From: Magnetospirillum sp. UT-4
Lineage (GTDB): Bacteria > Pseudomonadota > Alphaproteobacteria > Rhodospirillales > Magnetospirillaceae
Direction of reading: 5' to 3'
Length of the DNA: 64,000 bases
Assembly (NCBI RefSeq): GCF_902729435.1
Contig: NZ_CACVCG010000037.1
Location: forward strand, 1 to 64,000
Shown here: piece after piece, positions 35,275-45,217 of the stretch
How the letters are laid out: every line of letters begins with the position of its first letter
Numbering within the stretch: the stretch's first letter is position 1
Translations under genes and position numbers: made by a program
The notes under the pieces: model-generated
Databases searched by the model: none
Told to the model about the DNA's origin: nothing
What the model saw: only the letters and a program-made list of their open reading frames with translations

Positions 35275-36437
35275 TGGACGGGCGCCGCGGCATCACCATT
35301 CTCGGTTCGACCGGCTCCATCGGCCGCAACACGGTGGAGCTGGTGGAGGCGCGGCCCGACCTGTACCGGGTCGAGGCGCTGGTCGCCAATTCCAGCGTCG
35401 ACAGCCTTGCCGCCCAGGCCCGGCGGCTCAAGCCGCGCATGGCGGTGGTGGCCGATGCCGCCCATTACGGCGCCCTCAGGGAGGCCCTGGCCGGCACCGG
35501 GATCGCGGTCGCCGCCGGTTCCGAGGCGGTGGTCGAGGCGGCGCGCCTGCCGGCCGATTGGGTGATGGCCGCCATCGTCGGCGCCGCCGGACTGGCACCG
35601 ACCCTGGAAGCGGTGCGCCGTGGTGCGGTGGTCGCCCTGGCCAACAAGGAATGCCTGGTCTGCGCCGGCGACCTGATGATCGCCGAGGTGGCCGCCCACG
35701 GCGCCACCCTGCTGCCGGTTGATTCCGAACATTCCGCCATCTTCCAGGTGCTGGAACCCGACCAGGCCGACAAGATCGAGAAGATCGTGCTGACCGCCTC
35801 GGGCGGGCCGTTCCGGTCGCGCAGCCGCGCCGAGATGGCGGCGGTGACGCCGGAAGAGGCGGTGGCCCACCCCAACTGGTCCATGGGCGCCAAGATCTCG
35901 GTCGATTCGGCGACCATGATGAACAAGGGCCTGGAGCTGATCGAGGCGCATCACCTGTTCGCCCAGCCGGAAGAGCGCATCGACATCGTGGTCCATCCCC
36001 AGTCGGTGATCCATTCCATGGTGTCCTATGTCGACGGATCGGTGCTGGCGCAGCTCGGCAGTCCCGACATGCGCACGCCCATCGCCTATGCGCTGGGCTG
36101 GCCCGACCGCATCCACGCGCCGGCCCCCCGGCTGGATCTCGCCGCAATCGGCCAGCTGACCTTCGAGGCGCCCGACGCCATCCGCTTCCCCGCCCTGCGG
36201 CTGGCGCGGCGCGCCTTGCAAAGCGGGGGATCGGCACCTACGATCCTCAACGCCGCGAACGAAATCGCGGTGGAGGCGTTCCTGGGGCGGCGCATCGGTT
36301 TCCTCGACATCGCCGCGGTGGTGGAACGGACCCTGGACGAATCAGATGCGGGCCGTCCCGCCTCGATCGCCGAGGTGCTGGAACAGGACCGCACCGCGCG
36401 TGAACGTGCCTGGGCAGTGATCAAGTCGATCGGGTGA
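35274..36437 (+). CDS. dxr: 1-deoxy-D-xylulose 5-phosphate reductoisomerase
   Basis: Dxr (387 residues) commits carbon to the MEP isoprenoid pathway by converting DXP to MEP with NADPH. It shows the cofactor-binding [15 protein letters not shown], the metal-site region [11 protein letters not shown], the TASGGPFR loop and [13 protein letters not shown] 35274 was chosen because GGAG at 35262-35265 is 8 nt upstream; GTG codons at 35265 and 35271 are weaker choices. It feeds the uppS and hpn pathways in this window. Confidence 0.96.
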   Translation: MDGRRGITILGSTGSIGRNTVELVEARPDLYRVEALVANSSVDSLAAQARRLKPRMAVVADAAHYGALREALAGTGIAVAAGSEAVVEAARLPADWVMAAIVGAAGLAPTLEAVRRGAVVALANKECLVCAGDLMIAEVAAHGATLLPVDSEHSAIFQVLEPDQADKIEKIVLTASGGPFRSRSRAEMAAVTPEEAVAHPNWSMGAKISVDSATMMNKGLELIEAHHLFAQPEERIDIVVHPQSVIHSMVSYVDGSVLAQLGSPDMRTPIAYALGWPDRIHAPAPRLDLAAIGQLTFEAPDAIRFPALRLARRALQSGGSAPTILNAANEIAVEAFLGRRIGFLDIAAVVERTLDESDAGRPASIAEVLEQDRTARERAWAVIKSIG

Positions 36438-36439
36438 AC

Positions 36440-37576
36440 ATGGAATTCCTTGCCGGTTTCTGGAACTACGTCATCGTCTTCCTGGTCATCCTGACCGTGG
36501 TGGTGTTCGTGCACGAGCTCGGGCACTACCTGGTGGCGCGCCACAACGGCGTGCGGGTCGACGTCTTTTCCATCGGGTTCGGACCGGAACTGTTCGGCTG
36601 GAACGACCGGGCCGGCACCCGCTGGCGCGTCAGCCTGCTGCCATTGGGTGGCTACGTGAAGATGTTCGGCGACGCCGACGCCGCCTCGGCCACCCCCGAC
36701 GGCCGGCCCATGACCGACGAGGAGAAGGCGCAAAGCTTCCAGCACAAGCGGGTCGGGCAGCGCGCCGCCATCGTGGTCGCCGGGCCGGCGGCCAACTTCA
36801 TCTTCGCCATCGTCGGCCTGGCCCTGATGTTCATGGCCCTGGGCCAGCCGGTGACCGAGCCGGTGGTCGGGCAGGTCCATGCCGGGACCGCCGCCGAGGA
36901 GGCCGGGCTTAAGGCCGGCGACCGGGTGGTCGCCGTCAACGGCACCAAGGTGGAGCGCTTCCAGGACATCCAGCGGATCGTGCGGCTCGAGATCGAGCGG
37001 CCGCTGGAGCTGGAGATCGAGCGCGCCGGCGGCCGGCTGGCGATCCAGGCGCAGCCGCGCATCGTCGAGCGCAAGGGCCTGTTCGGCGACATGGAGAAGG
37101 TGCCGGTCCTGGGCATCAGCGCCGATGCCGCCAGCACGCAGGTGGTCCGCCACGGCCCCGGCACCGCGCTGTTCGAGGCGCTGCGGGAGACCGAGACCAT
37201 GGTGACGTCCACGTTCGTGGGCATCGGCCAGATGATTGCCGGAACCCGGGACAGCGACGAACTGGGCGGTCCCATCCGCATCGCCAAGGGGGCGGGCGAG
37301 GCGGCCCAGCTCGGTCTGTCCAGTGTTGTTTTCTACACCATCCTGCTGTCTCTTAACCTGGGATTAATCAATTTGTTTCCGATCCCAGTACTCGACGGCG
37401 GCCACCTGGTGTTTTATGCGTTCGAAGCCATCCTTGGTAGGCCGTTGGGCGAGAAGGCACAAGAATATGGTTTCCGAATCGGCCTGTTTCTGGTATTGGC
37501 CTTAATGGTCTTCGCCACCCGGAACGATATCGTATCCCTTCCGGTCTGGAATGTGGTGAAGAACGCACTGTCGTGA
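36440..37576 (+). CDS. rseP: Site-2 metalloprotease RseP
   Basis: RseP (378 residues) is an intramembrane zinc protease of the M50 family that cleaves anti-sigma factors and signal-peptide remnants. The zinc motif HELGH (His25, Glu26, His29) is in the first helix. A single PDZ domain (about residues 115-200, with EEAGLKAGDRVVAVNG) follows, then the second active-site helix NLFPIPVLDGGHL. GTG at 36434, overlapping the dxr stop by 4 bp, is an alternative start. It lies just upstream of bamA, as usual. Confidence 0.94.
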   Translation: MEFLAGFWNYVIVFLVILTVVVFVHELGHYLVARHNGVRVDVFSIGFGPELFGWNDRAGTRWRVSLLPLGGYVKMFGDADAASATPDGRPMTDEEKAQSFQHKRVGQRAAIVVAGPAANFIFAIVGLALMFMALGQPVTEPVVGQVHAGTAAEEAGLKAGDRVVAVNGTKVERFQDIQRIVRLEIERPLELEIERAGGRLAIQAQPRIVERKGLFGDMEKVPVLGISADAASTQVVRHGPGTALFEALRETETMVTSTFVGIGQMIAGTRDSDELGGPIRIAKGAGEAAQLGLSSVVFYTILLSLNLGLINLFPIPVLDGGHLVFYAFEAILGRPLGEKAQEYGFRIGLFLVLALMVFATRNDIVSLPVWNVVKNALS

Positions 37577-37623
37577 CGGGGTTCCGCCCCCTATGATCGG
37601 GCGGAGGTGTTCAGGGGGACTGT

Positions 37624-39894
37624 ATGGCTTTCGTCCGCGGGTTGGCTTTGGCGTCTTTGCTGTTGGCGATGGCCTTCCCGGCCGTCGCCCAGGAAGGTGG
37701 ACGAGTCCGGCAGATCGTCGTCCAGGGCACCCAGCGCATCGAGGTCGAGACCGTCAAGTCCTATATGGCCCTTGCCGAGGGCGACCCCTACAGCCCCGAG
37801 CGCATCGACCGCTCGCTGAAGACCCTGTTCAACACCGGCCTGTTCGCCGACGTCGCCATCCGGCGCGAGGGCGACGCGGTGGTGGTGCGCGTGGTCGAGA
37901 ATCCGATCATCAACCGCATCGCCTACGAAGGCAACAAGCGCATCAAGGACGAGCAGCTGGAGCAGGAAACCCAGCTGCGCCCCCGCGTCGTCTTCACCCG
38001 CACCAAGGTCCAGAACGACGTCAAGCGCGTCCTCGATCTCTACAAGCGCAACGGCCGCTTCGCCGCCACGGTCGAACCCAAGATCATCCAGCTGGAACAG
38101 AACCGTGTCGATCTGGTCTACGAGATCAGCGAGGGCGAGCCGACCTACGTCAAGCGCATCAATTTCGTCGGTAACCGCAAGTACACGGATTCGCGCCTGC
38201 GCGAGGTGCTGGCGACCAAGGAAGAGCGCTGGTACCGCTTCCTGTCCTCGGACGACACCTACGATCCGGACCGCATCACCTACGACCGCGAGCTGCTGCG
38301 CCGCTATTACCTGAAGCACGGCTTCGCCGACTTCCGGGTAGTGTCCGGCGTCGCCGAACTGACCCCCGACCGCGGCGGCTTCTTCGTCACCTTCACGGTG
38401 GAGGAGGGCGACCGGTATACCTTCGGCAAGTCGGACATCAAGGCCAACCTCAAGAACCTCAATGCCGACGAACTGAGCCCGCTGCTCATCTCGGAAGAGG
38501 GCGAGTGGTACAACGCCGACGAGGTCGAGCAGATCGTCCAATCCATGACCGACCGGATCGGCCAGAAGGGTTTCGCCTTCGTCGATGTGCGGCCGCAGAT
38601 CAACCGCGACCCGGCCAACAAGGTCATCAACGTCACCTATGACGTCCAGGAAGGTCCGCGCGTCTATGTCGAGCGTATCGACATCACCGGCAACGTGCGC
38701 ACCCTGGACAAGGTGATCCGCCGCGAGTTCCGCCTGGTCGAGGGCGACGCCTTCAACACCGCGAAGCTGCGGCGGTCGCGCCAGCGCATCAAGGACCTCA
38801 ACTTCTTCGAGAAGGTCGAGGTCAACAACGTGCCCTCCGAGACGGCGCCGGACCGCACCGTGGTCAAGGTCGACGTCCAGGAGAAGTCCACCGGCGAGCT
38901 TTCCTTCGGCGTCGGCTGGTCCACCATCGCCGGCCCGCTGGTCGAGGCGTCCCTGCGCGAGCGCAACCTGCTCGGCCGCGGCCAGGACCTGCGCCTGACC
39001 GCCTCGGTGGGAACCAAGCGCAATCAGGCCGAATTGTCGTTCACCGAGCCCTACTTCCTCGACCGTGGCGTTTCCGCCGGCTTCGACATCTTCGCCGTCA
39101 CCCGCAAGCTGCAGCGCGAAAGCTCGTACGACGCCAAGGCCATGGGCGCCTCGTTGCGCACCGGCTACGCCATCACCGAGAATTTGCGCCAGGACTGGAA
39201 GTACCTTCTGCGCCGGGACGAGGTGGAGAATGTCAGCTCGGCCGCCTCGACCTTCATCAAGGAACAGCAGGGAACCTCGACGACGTCCTCGGTTCAGCAG
39301 ACTCTGCTGTGGGACTACCGCGACAGCCGCATCGACCCGTCCGAGGGCTATTACGTCCGCATCAACAACGAGCTGGCCGGCTTCGGCGGGACCCAGCGGT
39401 TCCTGCGCAACAACATCGGCGGTGGCCATTATTTCCCGCTGGCCGAACAGGTGACCCTGGGCATCAGCGGCAATGCCGGCCACATCCTGGGCCTGGACGA
39501 AAAGATCCGCATCACCGAGCGCTACTTCCTCGGCGGCGAGACCCTTCGTGGCTTCGCCACCGCCGGCGTCAGCCCGCGCGACGCCACCACCGGCGATGCG
39601 CTCGGCGGCCTGTGGCAGTATTACGGCACCGCCCAGGTCAAGTTCCCGGTCGGCCTGCCGGACGAATACGGGGTGCTGGGCCAGGCCTTCACCGATTTCG
39701 GCGGCATCGGCCAGACCGAGAAGTATTCCACCGGCACCATCAACCACTCCAGCACCCCCCGCGCGGCGGTGGGCGTCGGTCTCAGCTGGAAGTCGCCGAT
39801 GGGCCCGGTGGCCGTCGATATCGCGGTGCCGGTGATGAAGGAAGCCTTCGACGAGACGGAATTCTTCCGGTTCAATTTCGGCACGAGGTTCTAG
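37624..39894 (+). CDS. bamA: Outer-membrane protein assembly factor BamA
   Basis: BamA (756 residues) inserts beta-barrel proteins into the outer membrane. A signal peptide (1-22, cleaved after AVAQ) precedes five POTRA domains (about residues 27-420). A 16-strand barrel then runs to the end. The barrel carries RGFATAGVSPRD (the loop-6 RGF motif) and ends in the targeting signature FNFGTRF. AGGGGGAC precedes the ATG. It is followed after 1 bp by its chaperone gene ompH. Confidence 0.97.
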   Translation: MAFVRGLALASLLLAMAFPAVAQEGGRVRQIVVQGTQRIEVETVKSYMALAEGDPYSPERIDRSLKTLFNTGLFADVAIRREGDAVVVRVVENPIINRIAYEGNKRIKDEQLEQETQLRPRVVFTRTKVQNDVKRVLDLYKRNGRFAATVEPKIIQLEQNRVDLVYEISEGEPTYVKRINFVGNRKYTDSRLREVLATKEERWYRFLSSDDTYDPDRITYDRELLRRYYLKHGFADFRVVSGVAELTPDRGGFFVTFTVEEGDRYTFGKSDIKANLKNLNADELSPLLISEEGEWYNADEVEQIVQSMTDRIGQKGFAFVDVRPQINRDPANKVINVTYDVQEGPRVYVERIDITGNVRTLDKVIRREFRLVEGDAFNTAKLRRSRQRIKDLNFFEKVEVNNVPSETAPDRTVVKVDVQEKSTGELSFGVGWSTIAGPLVEASLRERNLLGRGQDLRLTASVGTKRNQAELSFTEPYFLDRGVSAGFDIFAVTRKLQRESSYDAKAMGASLRTGYAITENLRQDWKYLLRRDEVENVSSAASTFIKEQQGTSTTSSVQQTLLWDYRDSRIDPSEGYYVRINNELAGFGGTQRFLRNNIGGGHYFPLAEQVTLGISGNAGHILGLDEKIRITERYFLGGETLRGFATAGVSPRDATTGDALGGLWQYYGTAQVKFPVGLPDEYGVLGQAFTDFGGIGQTEKYSTGTINHSSTPRAAVGVGLSWKSPMGPVAVDIAVPVMKEAFDETEFFRFNFGTRF

Positions 39895-39895
39895 C

Positions 39896-40519
39896 ATGCG
39901 CTTCAAGCCCGGCGCCCGTTGCATCGGGGCGTTGGCCGCGGCGTGGGTTGCGTTCGGCGGCCATGCCGAAGCCCAGGACAATGCCGCGAAGGTTCCGCCT
40001 CCGACCGTCATCGTCCTCGACGTCCAGGCGGCCATGCAGAATTCGGTGGCTGCCAAGGTGGTACGCACCCAGCGCGACCAGTTCCTGGCCGGATACCAGA
40101 CCGAACAGGAAACAGCCCGCAAGGTGCTGAAGCAGACCGAGACCGAGTTGGTCAAGCAGAAGGCAACGCAGCCCCAGGAAGCCTGGCAGGCCAAGGCGCG
40201 CGCCTTCGAGCAGCAGGTGTACGAGTTCAACCAGCGCTACCAGAAGACCAATCAGGCGGTGGAGAAGTCCTTCCGGGTCGCCATGGCCGAGTTGTCGCAG
40301 GCGCTGGCGCAGGTCACCGACGAAGTCGCCACTGAGTTGGGCGCCAATCTGGTGCTGCCGAAGTCCCAGATCTTCCTGCACGATCCCCGGATGGAGGTGA
40401 CCCAGACGGTGATCGACCGGCTGAACCGCAAGCACCCGACGGTCGTCTTTCCCGCTCCGGTAATCGAAGGGGCGTCCGCACCGCAGGCCACCGCCCCGGC
40501 GGCGGGAAAAAAGAAATAG
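39896..40519 (+). CDS. OmpH/Skp-family periplasmic chaperone
   Basis: The 207-residue precursor has a signal peptide ending AEAQ (about residue 26) and a central helical, coiled-coil stretch (about residues 50-150, rich in Gln, Glu, Lys and Ala), as in Skp, which holds unfolded outer-membrane proteins. The N-terminal beta strand [17 protein letters not shown] matches the family. A Pro/Ala/Lys-rich tail is extra. GAGG lies 8 nt ahead of ATG 39896. Skp in other bacteria sits in this same place between bamA and lpxD. Confidence 0.9.
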   Translation: MRFKPGARCIGALAAAWVAFGGHAEAQDNAAKVPPPTVIVLDVQAAMQNSVAAKVVRTQRDQFLAGYQTEQETARKVLKQTETELVKQKATQPQEAWQAKARAFEQQVYEFNQRYQKTNQAVEKSFRVAMAELSQALAQVTDEVATELGANLVLPKSQIFLHDPRMEVTQTVIDRLNRKHPTVVFPAPVIEGASAPQATAPAAGKKK

Positions 40520-40526
40520 GCTCGTC

Positions 40527-41549
40527 ATGACCGATACCCGGTTCTTCACCGCGCGCGGCCCGTTCACCCTGGGCCGCCTGGCCGAGATTTCCCAGGCCGA
40601 GCTCGCCCCCGGCGCCGATGCCGATGCCGAGTTCACCGGCGTGGCGCCGCTCGAGACCGCCGGCGCGCACGAGGTGAGCTTCCTCGAAAACCGCAAATAC
40701 GCCGCCGCGTTCGAGGCCAGCAAGGCGGGGGCGGCGGTCGTCCACCCCGACATGGCTCCGCGCGCCCCGGCCGGCATGGCGCTGCTGCTGTCGGCCGATC
40801 CCTACCGGGCCTATGCCCGCATCGCCCAGGCCTTCTACCCGGTTTCGCTGGCGCCCGAGCCGTGGATCGCCCCCGGCGCGGTGATCGACCCCTCCGCCAG
40901 ACTGGGCGAGGGGTGCCGGGTCGAGCCCGGCGCGGTGATCGGCGCCGGCGCCGAGATCGGAGCCCGCTGCCGCATCGGACCCAATGTGGTGATCGGCCAT
41001 GGCGTGGTGCTGGGCGAGGACTGCACCATCGGCGCCAATGCAACCGTGCAATATGCGTTGGTCGGAGCGCGGGTGACCATCTATCCCGGCGCACGCATCG
41101 GCCAGGACGGCTTCGGCTTCGCCATGGGGGCGCAGGGGCACCTCAAGGTCCCCCAGTTGGGCCGGGTGCTCATCGGCAGCGACGTCGAGATCGGCGCCAA
41201 TACCACCATCGACCGCGGCGCCGGGCCGGATACGGTGATCGGCGACGGCTGCATGATTGATAATCTGGTGCAGATTGGGCACAACGTGCAGCTGGGCCGC
41301 GGCTGCGTCATCGTCGCCCAGGTCGGCATTTCCGGATCGAGCAAACTGGGTGATTTCGTCGCCGCCGGCGGTCAGGTCGGCATTGCCGGGCACCTGAAGA
41401 TCGGTGCGGGCGCGCGTATCGCCGCCCAGGCCGGCGTCGCTCGCGATATCGGTCCCGGCGAGACGGTGGGCGGTTCGCCGGCGGTGCCCAGGGTCGAATG
41501 GCTGCGCCAGTCCGCCATCCTCAGCAAGATGGCGCGGCACAAGAGTTAA
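40527..41549 (+). CDS. lpxD: UDP-3-O-(3-hydroxyacyl)glucosamine N-acyltransferase
   Basis: LpxD (340 residues) adds the second hydroxyacyl chain in lipid A synthesis. After the N-terminal uridine-binding domain (with [10 protein letters not shown]), a left-handed beta-helix of hexapeptide repeats runs from about residue 105 to 325. The catalytic His sits in [12 protein letters not shown]. It is 7 bp after ompH. Confidence 0.96.
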   Translation: MTDTRFFTARGPFTLGRLAEISQAELAPGADADAEFTGVAPLETAGAHEVSFLENRKYAAAFEASKAGAAVVHPDMAPRAPAGMALLLSADPYRAYARIAQAFYPVSLAPEPWIAPGAVIDPSARLGEGCRVEPGAVIGAGAEIGARCRIGPNVVIGHGVVLGEDCTIGANATVQYALVGARVTIYPGARIGQDGFGFAMGAQGHLKVPQLGRVLIGSDVEIGANTTIDRGAGPDTVIGDGCMIDNLVQIGHNVQLGRGCVIVAQVGISGSSKLGDFVAAGGQVGIAGHLKIGAGARIAAQAGVARDIGPGETVGGSPAVPRVEWLRQSAILSKMARHKS

Positions 41550-41581
41550 GGACTCTGTTCCGGGGGAAAGGATCGGACAGG

Positions 41582-42049
41582 ATGAATACGATGGTGAGTG
41601 TGGGCGAGGGGAAGGTCATCGATATCGGGCGGATCATGGAAATGATTCCGCACCGCTATCCGTTCCTGATGGTCGACAAGGTGATCGACGTGTTTCCCGA
41701 CCGTAGCGCGGTGGGGATCAAGAACGTCACCATCAACGAGCCGTTCTTCCAGGGGCATTTTCCCAGCCGTCCGGTGATGCCCGGGGTGCTGATCATCGAG
41801 GCCATGGCTCAGACCGCGGCCGTGCTGGTGGTTGAGACCCTGGGTCCGTCGGCGGAAGGCAAGCTGGTCTATTTCATGAGCGTCGAGAACGCCCGCTTCC
41901 GCAAGCCGGTGGGACCCGGAGATCAGCTCGCCATTCACGTCTTCAAGGAGCGTTCGCGCGGCAACGTGTGGAAGTTCCGGGGCGAAGCCAAGGTCGGTGA
42001 GACCCTGATGGCCGAAGCCACCTACGCAGCCATGATCCTGGACACCTGA
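41582..42049 (+). CDS. fabZ: 3-hydroxyacyl-ACP dehydratase FabZ
   Basis: FabZ (155 residues) dehydrates 3-hydroxyacyl-ACP in fatty-acid elongation and competes with lipid A synthesis for that substrate. The hotdog fold has the catalytic His59 ([16 protein letters not shown]) and Glu73 (IIEAMAQ), plus [10 protein letters not shown] near the start. The stop overlaps the lpxA start by one base, which ties the two competing activities to one mRNA. Confidence 0.97.
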   Translation: MNTMVSVGEGKVIDIGRIMEMIPHRYPFLMVDKVIDVFPDRSAVGIKNVTINEPFFQGHFPSRPVMPGVLIIEAMAQTAAVLVVETLGPSAEGKLVYFMSVENARFRKPVGPGDQLAIHVFKERSRGNVWKFRGEAKVGETLMAEATYAAMILDT

Positions 42050-42849
42050 TGCCCGACATCCATCCGACCGCCATCGTCGATCCCCAGGCGGAGATCGCCG
42101 ATACCGCCAAGATCGGTCCCTATTGCGTCGTAGGCCCGCATGTGAGCCTGGGCGAGAACGTGGAACTGCTGTCCCATGTGGTGGTCGAGGGCCGCACCAC
42201 CATCGGCTCGGGGACGCGCATCTTCCCGTTCGCCTCGATCGGGCACCAGCCCCAGGACCTCAAGTACCACGGCGAGCCGTCGACCCTGGAGATCGGCAGC
42301 AACAACCAGATCCGCGAATACGTCACCATCCAGCCGGGGACCGAGGGCGGCGGCATGGTCACCCGCGTCGGCAATTCCTGTCTGTTCATGGCCAGCGCCC
42401 ATGTCGCCCACGACTGCATCCTGGGCGACAACGTGATCATGGCCAACAACGCCACCCTGGCCGGCCATGTGACGGTCGGGGAGTGTGCGTTCCTGGGCGG
42501 CCTGTCGGCGGTGCACCAGTTCGTGCGGGTGGGCAAGCACGCCATGATCGGCGGCATGTCGGGGGTCGAGGCCGACGTCATCCCCTTCGGCATGGTGATC
42601 GGCAACCGCGCCCATCTCAACGGTCTCAACATCGTCGGGCTGAAGCGCCGCGGCTTCTCGCGCGACGACATCCATACCCTGCGCAACGCCTACCGCCTGC
42701 TGTTCGCGCCCGAGGGCACGCTGCAGGAGCGCCTCTCGGACGTCGAGGAGCAGTTCAAGGACCACCCGGTGGTGATGGAGATCGTCGAGTTCATCCGCTC
42801 CGATTCATCCCGGTCGTTGTGCACCCCCGGCTTCAACGATGATCGCTAA
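42049..42849 (+). CDS. lpxA: UDP-N-acetylglucosamine acyltransferase
   Basis: LpxA (266 residues) performs the first acylation of lipid A. Hexapeptide repeats fill residues 1-190, the catalytic His lies in MASAHVAHDCILGDN, and GGLSAVHQFVRVGKHAMIGG is the family hallmark. A C-terminal helical domain follows. It overlaps lpxI by 11 bp. Confidence 0.97.
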   Translation: MPDIHPTAIVDPQAEIADTAKIGPYCVVGPHVSLGENVELLSHVVVEGRTTIGSGTRIFPFASIGHQPQDLKYHGEPSTLEIGSNNQIREYVTIQPGTEGGGMVTRVGNSCLFMASAHVAHDCILGDNVIMANNATLAGHVTVGECAFLGGLSAVHQFVRVGKHAMIGGMSGVEADVIPFGMVIGNRAHLNGLNIVGLKRRGFSRDDIHTLRNAYRLLFAPEGTLQERLSDVEEQFKDHPVVMEIVEFIRSDSSRSLCTPGFNDDR

Positions 42850-43648
42850 GCTCGGCATCGTGGCGGGCGGGGGCGCCTTTCCCGGCCTCGCCATCGCCGC
42901 CTGCCGGGCTCAGCACCGACCCTTTCATGTCCTTGCCCTGACCAACCATGCCGAGCCGGCGGTGATCGCCGACGCGCCGGCCGACTGGATTCGCCTGGGC
43001 GAAGCCGGCACCGGCTTCGATCTCCTGCGCAAGGTCGGGGTCGAAGAGGTGGTGATGATCGGGCCGGTGCGCCGGCCCACCCTGGCGGAACTGGCCCCCG
43101 ACTGGCGCACCACCCGCTTCTTCGCCAAGGTCGGGCTGAAGGCGCTTGGCGATGACGGCCTGCTCCGCGCGGTGGCCCGCGAGCTGGAGGAGGAAGGGTT
43201 CCGCGTCGTCGGCATCGACGACGTATTGGCCGATTGCCTGGCGCCCCAGGGACTGTTCGGCTCGCTCCACCCTGACACCCAGGCCGAGGCCGACATCGCC
43301 CGCGGCTGGGAGGTGGCCAAGGGTATCGGCGCCCTCGACGTCGGCCAGGCGGTGGTGGTGCAGCAGGGGGTGGTATTGGGCTGCGAGGCGGTGGAGGGCA
43401 CCGACGCCCTGATTCGCCGCTGCGGCGAGTTGCGCCGCGAAGGCCCGGGCGGCGTGCTGGTGAAGGTGCGGAAACCCGGCCAGGATCGGCGCCTCGACCT
43501 GCCCACCATCGGCGTCAATACGGTGCGGGCCGCCGCCGCCGGCGGCCTGCGCGGCATCGCGGTGGAAGCGGGGGGCGCCCTGGTCCTCGACCGCGCCGCC
43601 ATCGCCGCCGAGGCCGATGCGTCCGGCCTGTTCGTGCTGGGGCGCTGA
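42839..43648 (+). CDS. lpxI: UDP-2,3-diacylglucosamine diphosphatase LpxI
   Basis: LpxI (269 residues) hydrolyses UDP-2,3-diacylglucosamine to lipid X. It replaces the unrelated LpxH of gammaproteobacteria. The N-terminus reads KLGIVAGGGAFPGLAIAACR, and the C-terminal DUF1009 domain contains VKVRKPGQDRRLDLPTIG, the catalytic Asp-rich segment. It overlaps lpxA and is 4 bp from lpxB, completing the lipid A block. Confidence 0.95.
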   Translation: MIAKLGIVAGGGAFPGLAIAACRAQHRPFHVLALTNHAEPAVIADAPADWIRLGEAGTGFDLLRKVGVEEVVMIGPVRRPTLAELAPDWRTTRFFAKVGLKALGDDGLLRAVARELEEEGFRVVGIDDVLADCLAPQGLFGSLHPDTQAEADIARGWEVAKGIGALDVGQAVVVQQGVVLGCEAVEGTDALIRRCGELRREGPGGVLVKVRKPGQDRRLDLPTIGVNTVRAAAAGGLRGIAVEAGGALVLDRAAIAAEADASGLFVLGR

Positions 43649-43652
43649 CCCC

Positions 43653-44831
43653 ATGGGATTGCTGGTCTACGTCATCGCCGGCGAGCCCTCGGGCGATCTG
43701 CTCGGCGGGCGGCTGATGGCCGGCCTGAAGGCGCGGACCGGCGGAGCGGTGCGCTTCGCCGGCATCGGCGGCGAGACCATGCGGGCCGAGGGGCTGGACA
43801 GCCTGTTCCCCATGGCGGAACTCTCGGTGATGGGGCTGGTCGAGGTGCTACCCCGCATTCCCCGTATCCTCAGGCGCCTGTCGCAGACCCTGGCCGACAT
43901 CGAGGCCAAGCGCCCCGACGTTGTGGTGACCATCGATTCGTGGGGCTTCACCGGCCGGGTGCAGACCGGCTGCCGCGACCGCGTGCCGGACATTCCGCGC
44001 GTCCATTACGTCGCCCCCATGGTATGGGCGTGGAAGCAGAAGCGGGCGCGCAAGGTGGCGCGGGCGGTCGACCTGCTGATGACCCTGCTGCCGTTCGAGC
44101 CGCCCTATTTCGAGCGCGAGGGTCTGCGTACCGTCCATGTCGGCCATCCGGTCATCGAAAGCGGCGCCGACAAGGGCGACGGCGCCGCCTTCCGCGCCGC
44201 CCACGGTTTGGCGCCCGATGCGCCGCTGCTGGTGATGCTGCCCGGCAGCCGCCATTCCGAGACCGGCCGGTTGTTGCCGGTCTTCGCCCGAACCCTGGAC
44301 ATCCTGAAGCTGCGTCACCCCGGGTTGACGGTGGTGGTGCCCACCGTCGAGACGGTGGTTGCGGTGGTGCGCGAGGCGGTCTCCGGCTGGCCGCTGCCGG
44401 CCATGGTGGTTGAGGGACGCCAGGCCCGCTACGACGCCCTGGCCGCCGGCACCTGCGCCCTGGCCGCCTCGGGCACGGTGGCGCTGGAGTTGGCCTTGGC
44501 GGGGCTGCCCGCCGTGCTTACCTACCGGGTGGCGCCGCTGACCGCCTTCATCGCCCGCCGCGTCTTCGGCCTGCACCGGCGCCTGCGCTGGGTCACCCTG
44601 GTCAACATCACCCTGGGCCGCGAGGTGATGCCGGAACTGCTGCAGGACCAGTGTCGCCCGGACCTTCTGGCCGCGGCGGTGGACCGCCTGCTCGGCGACC
44701 CGGCGGCGCGCGACGCCCAGCGGGCCGGGATGGCCGAGGCCATGGCGGCCTTCGGCCTGGGCACGGACAATCCGGGCGACCGCGCCGCCGCCACGGTTCT
44801 CGACATCATCGCCGCACGGAGGTCGCCATGA
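43653..44831 (+). CDS. lpxB: Lipid-A-disaccharide synthase
   Basis: LpxB (392 residues) joins lipid X and UDP-diacylglucosamine into the lipid A disaccharide at the inner membrane. Signature stretches are VIAGEPSGDLLGGRLM at the start, YVAPMVWAWKQKRARKV, LPGSRHSETGRLLPVF and ASGTVALELALAGLP. It is a GT-B glycosyltransferase of family 19. The stop overlaps gloA by 4 bp (ATGA). Confidence 0.97.
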   Translation: MGLLVYVIAGEPSGDLLGGRLMAGLKARTGGAVRFAGIGGETMRAEGLDSLFPMAELSVMGLVEVLPRIPRILRRLSQTLADIEAKRPDVVVTIDSWGFTGRVQTGCRDRVPDIPRVHYVAPMVWAWKQKRARKVARAVDLLMTLLPFEPPYFEREGLRTVHVGHPVIESGADKGDGAAFRAAHGLAPDAPLLVMLPGSRHSETGRLLPVFARTLDILKLRHPGLTVVVPTVETVVAVVREAVSGWPLPAMVVEGRQARYDALAAGTCALAASGTVALELALAGLPAVLTYRVAPLTAFIARRVFGLHRRLRWVTLVNITLGREVMPELLQDQCRPDLLAAAVDRLLGDPAARDAQRAGMAEAMAAFGLGTDNPGDRAAATVLDIIAARRSP

Positions 44832-45217
44832 GTTTCCGCCTGCTCCACACCATGATCCGGGTCGGCGACCTGGACGCCTCCATCGCCTTCTATACCGGGC
44901 TTTTGGGGATGAAACTGCTGCGCCGCCAGGACTATCCCGACCGCCGCTTCACCCTGGCCTTCGTCGGCTACGGCGATGAAGCTGCCAATGCGGTGATCGA
45001 GCTGACCCACAACTGGGACACCCCGCGCTACGACCTGGGCAACGGCTTCGGCCACATCGCCCTGGGGGTGCCGGACATCCATGCCACCTGCGACGCGCTT
45101 GCCAAGGCGGGGGCGAAGATCACCCGTCCGCCGGGACCGATGAAGCACGGCACCACAATCATCGCCTTCATCGAGGACCCCGACGGCTACAAGATCGAGC
45201 TGATCGAGCGGAAGTAG
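44828..45217 (+). CDS. gloA: Lactoylglutathione lyase (glyoxalase I)
   Basis: GloA (129 residues) converts the methylglyoxal-glutathione adduct to lactoylglutathione. The four metal ligands of E. coli GlxI are all present: His7, Glu58, His76 and Glu124. The length fits the short, nickel/cobalt-type bacterial enzyme. It is coupled to lpxB and ends directly against trmFO, stop codon to stop codon (45217/45218), with no terminator between them. Confidence 0.95.
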   Translation: MSFRLLHTMIRVGDLDASIAFYTGLLGMKLLRRQDYPDRRFTLAFVGYGDEAANAVIELTHNWDTPRYDLGNGFGHIALGVPDIHATCDALAKAGAKITRPPGPMKHGTTIIAFIEDPDGYKIELIERK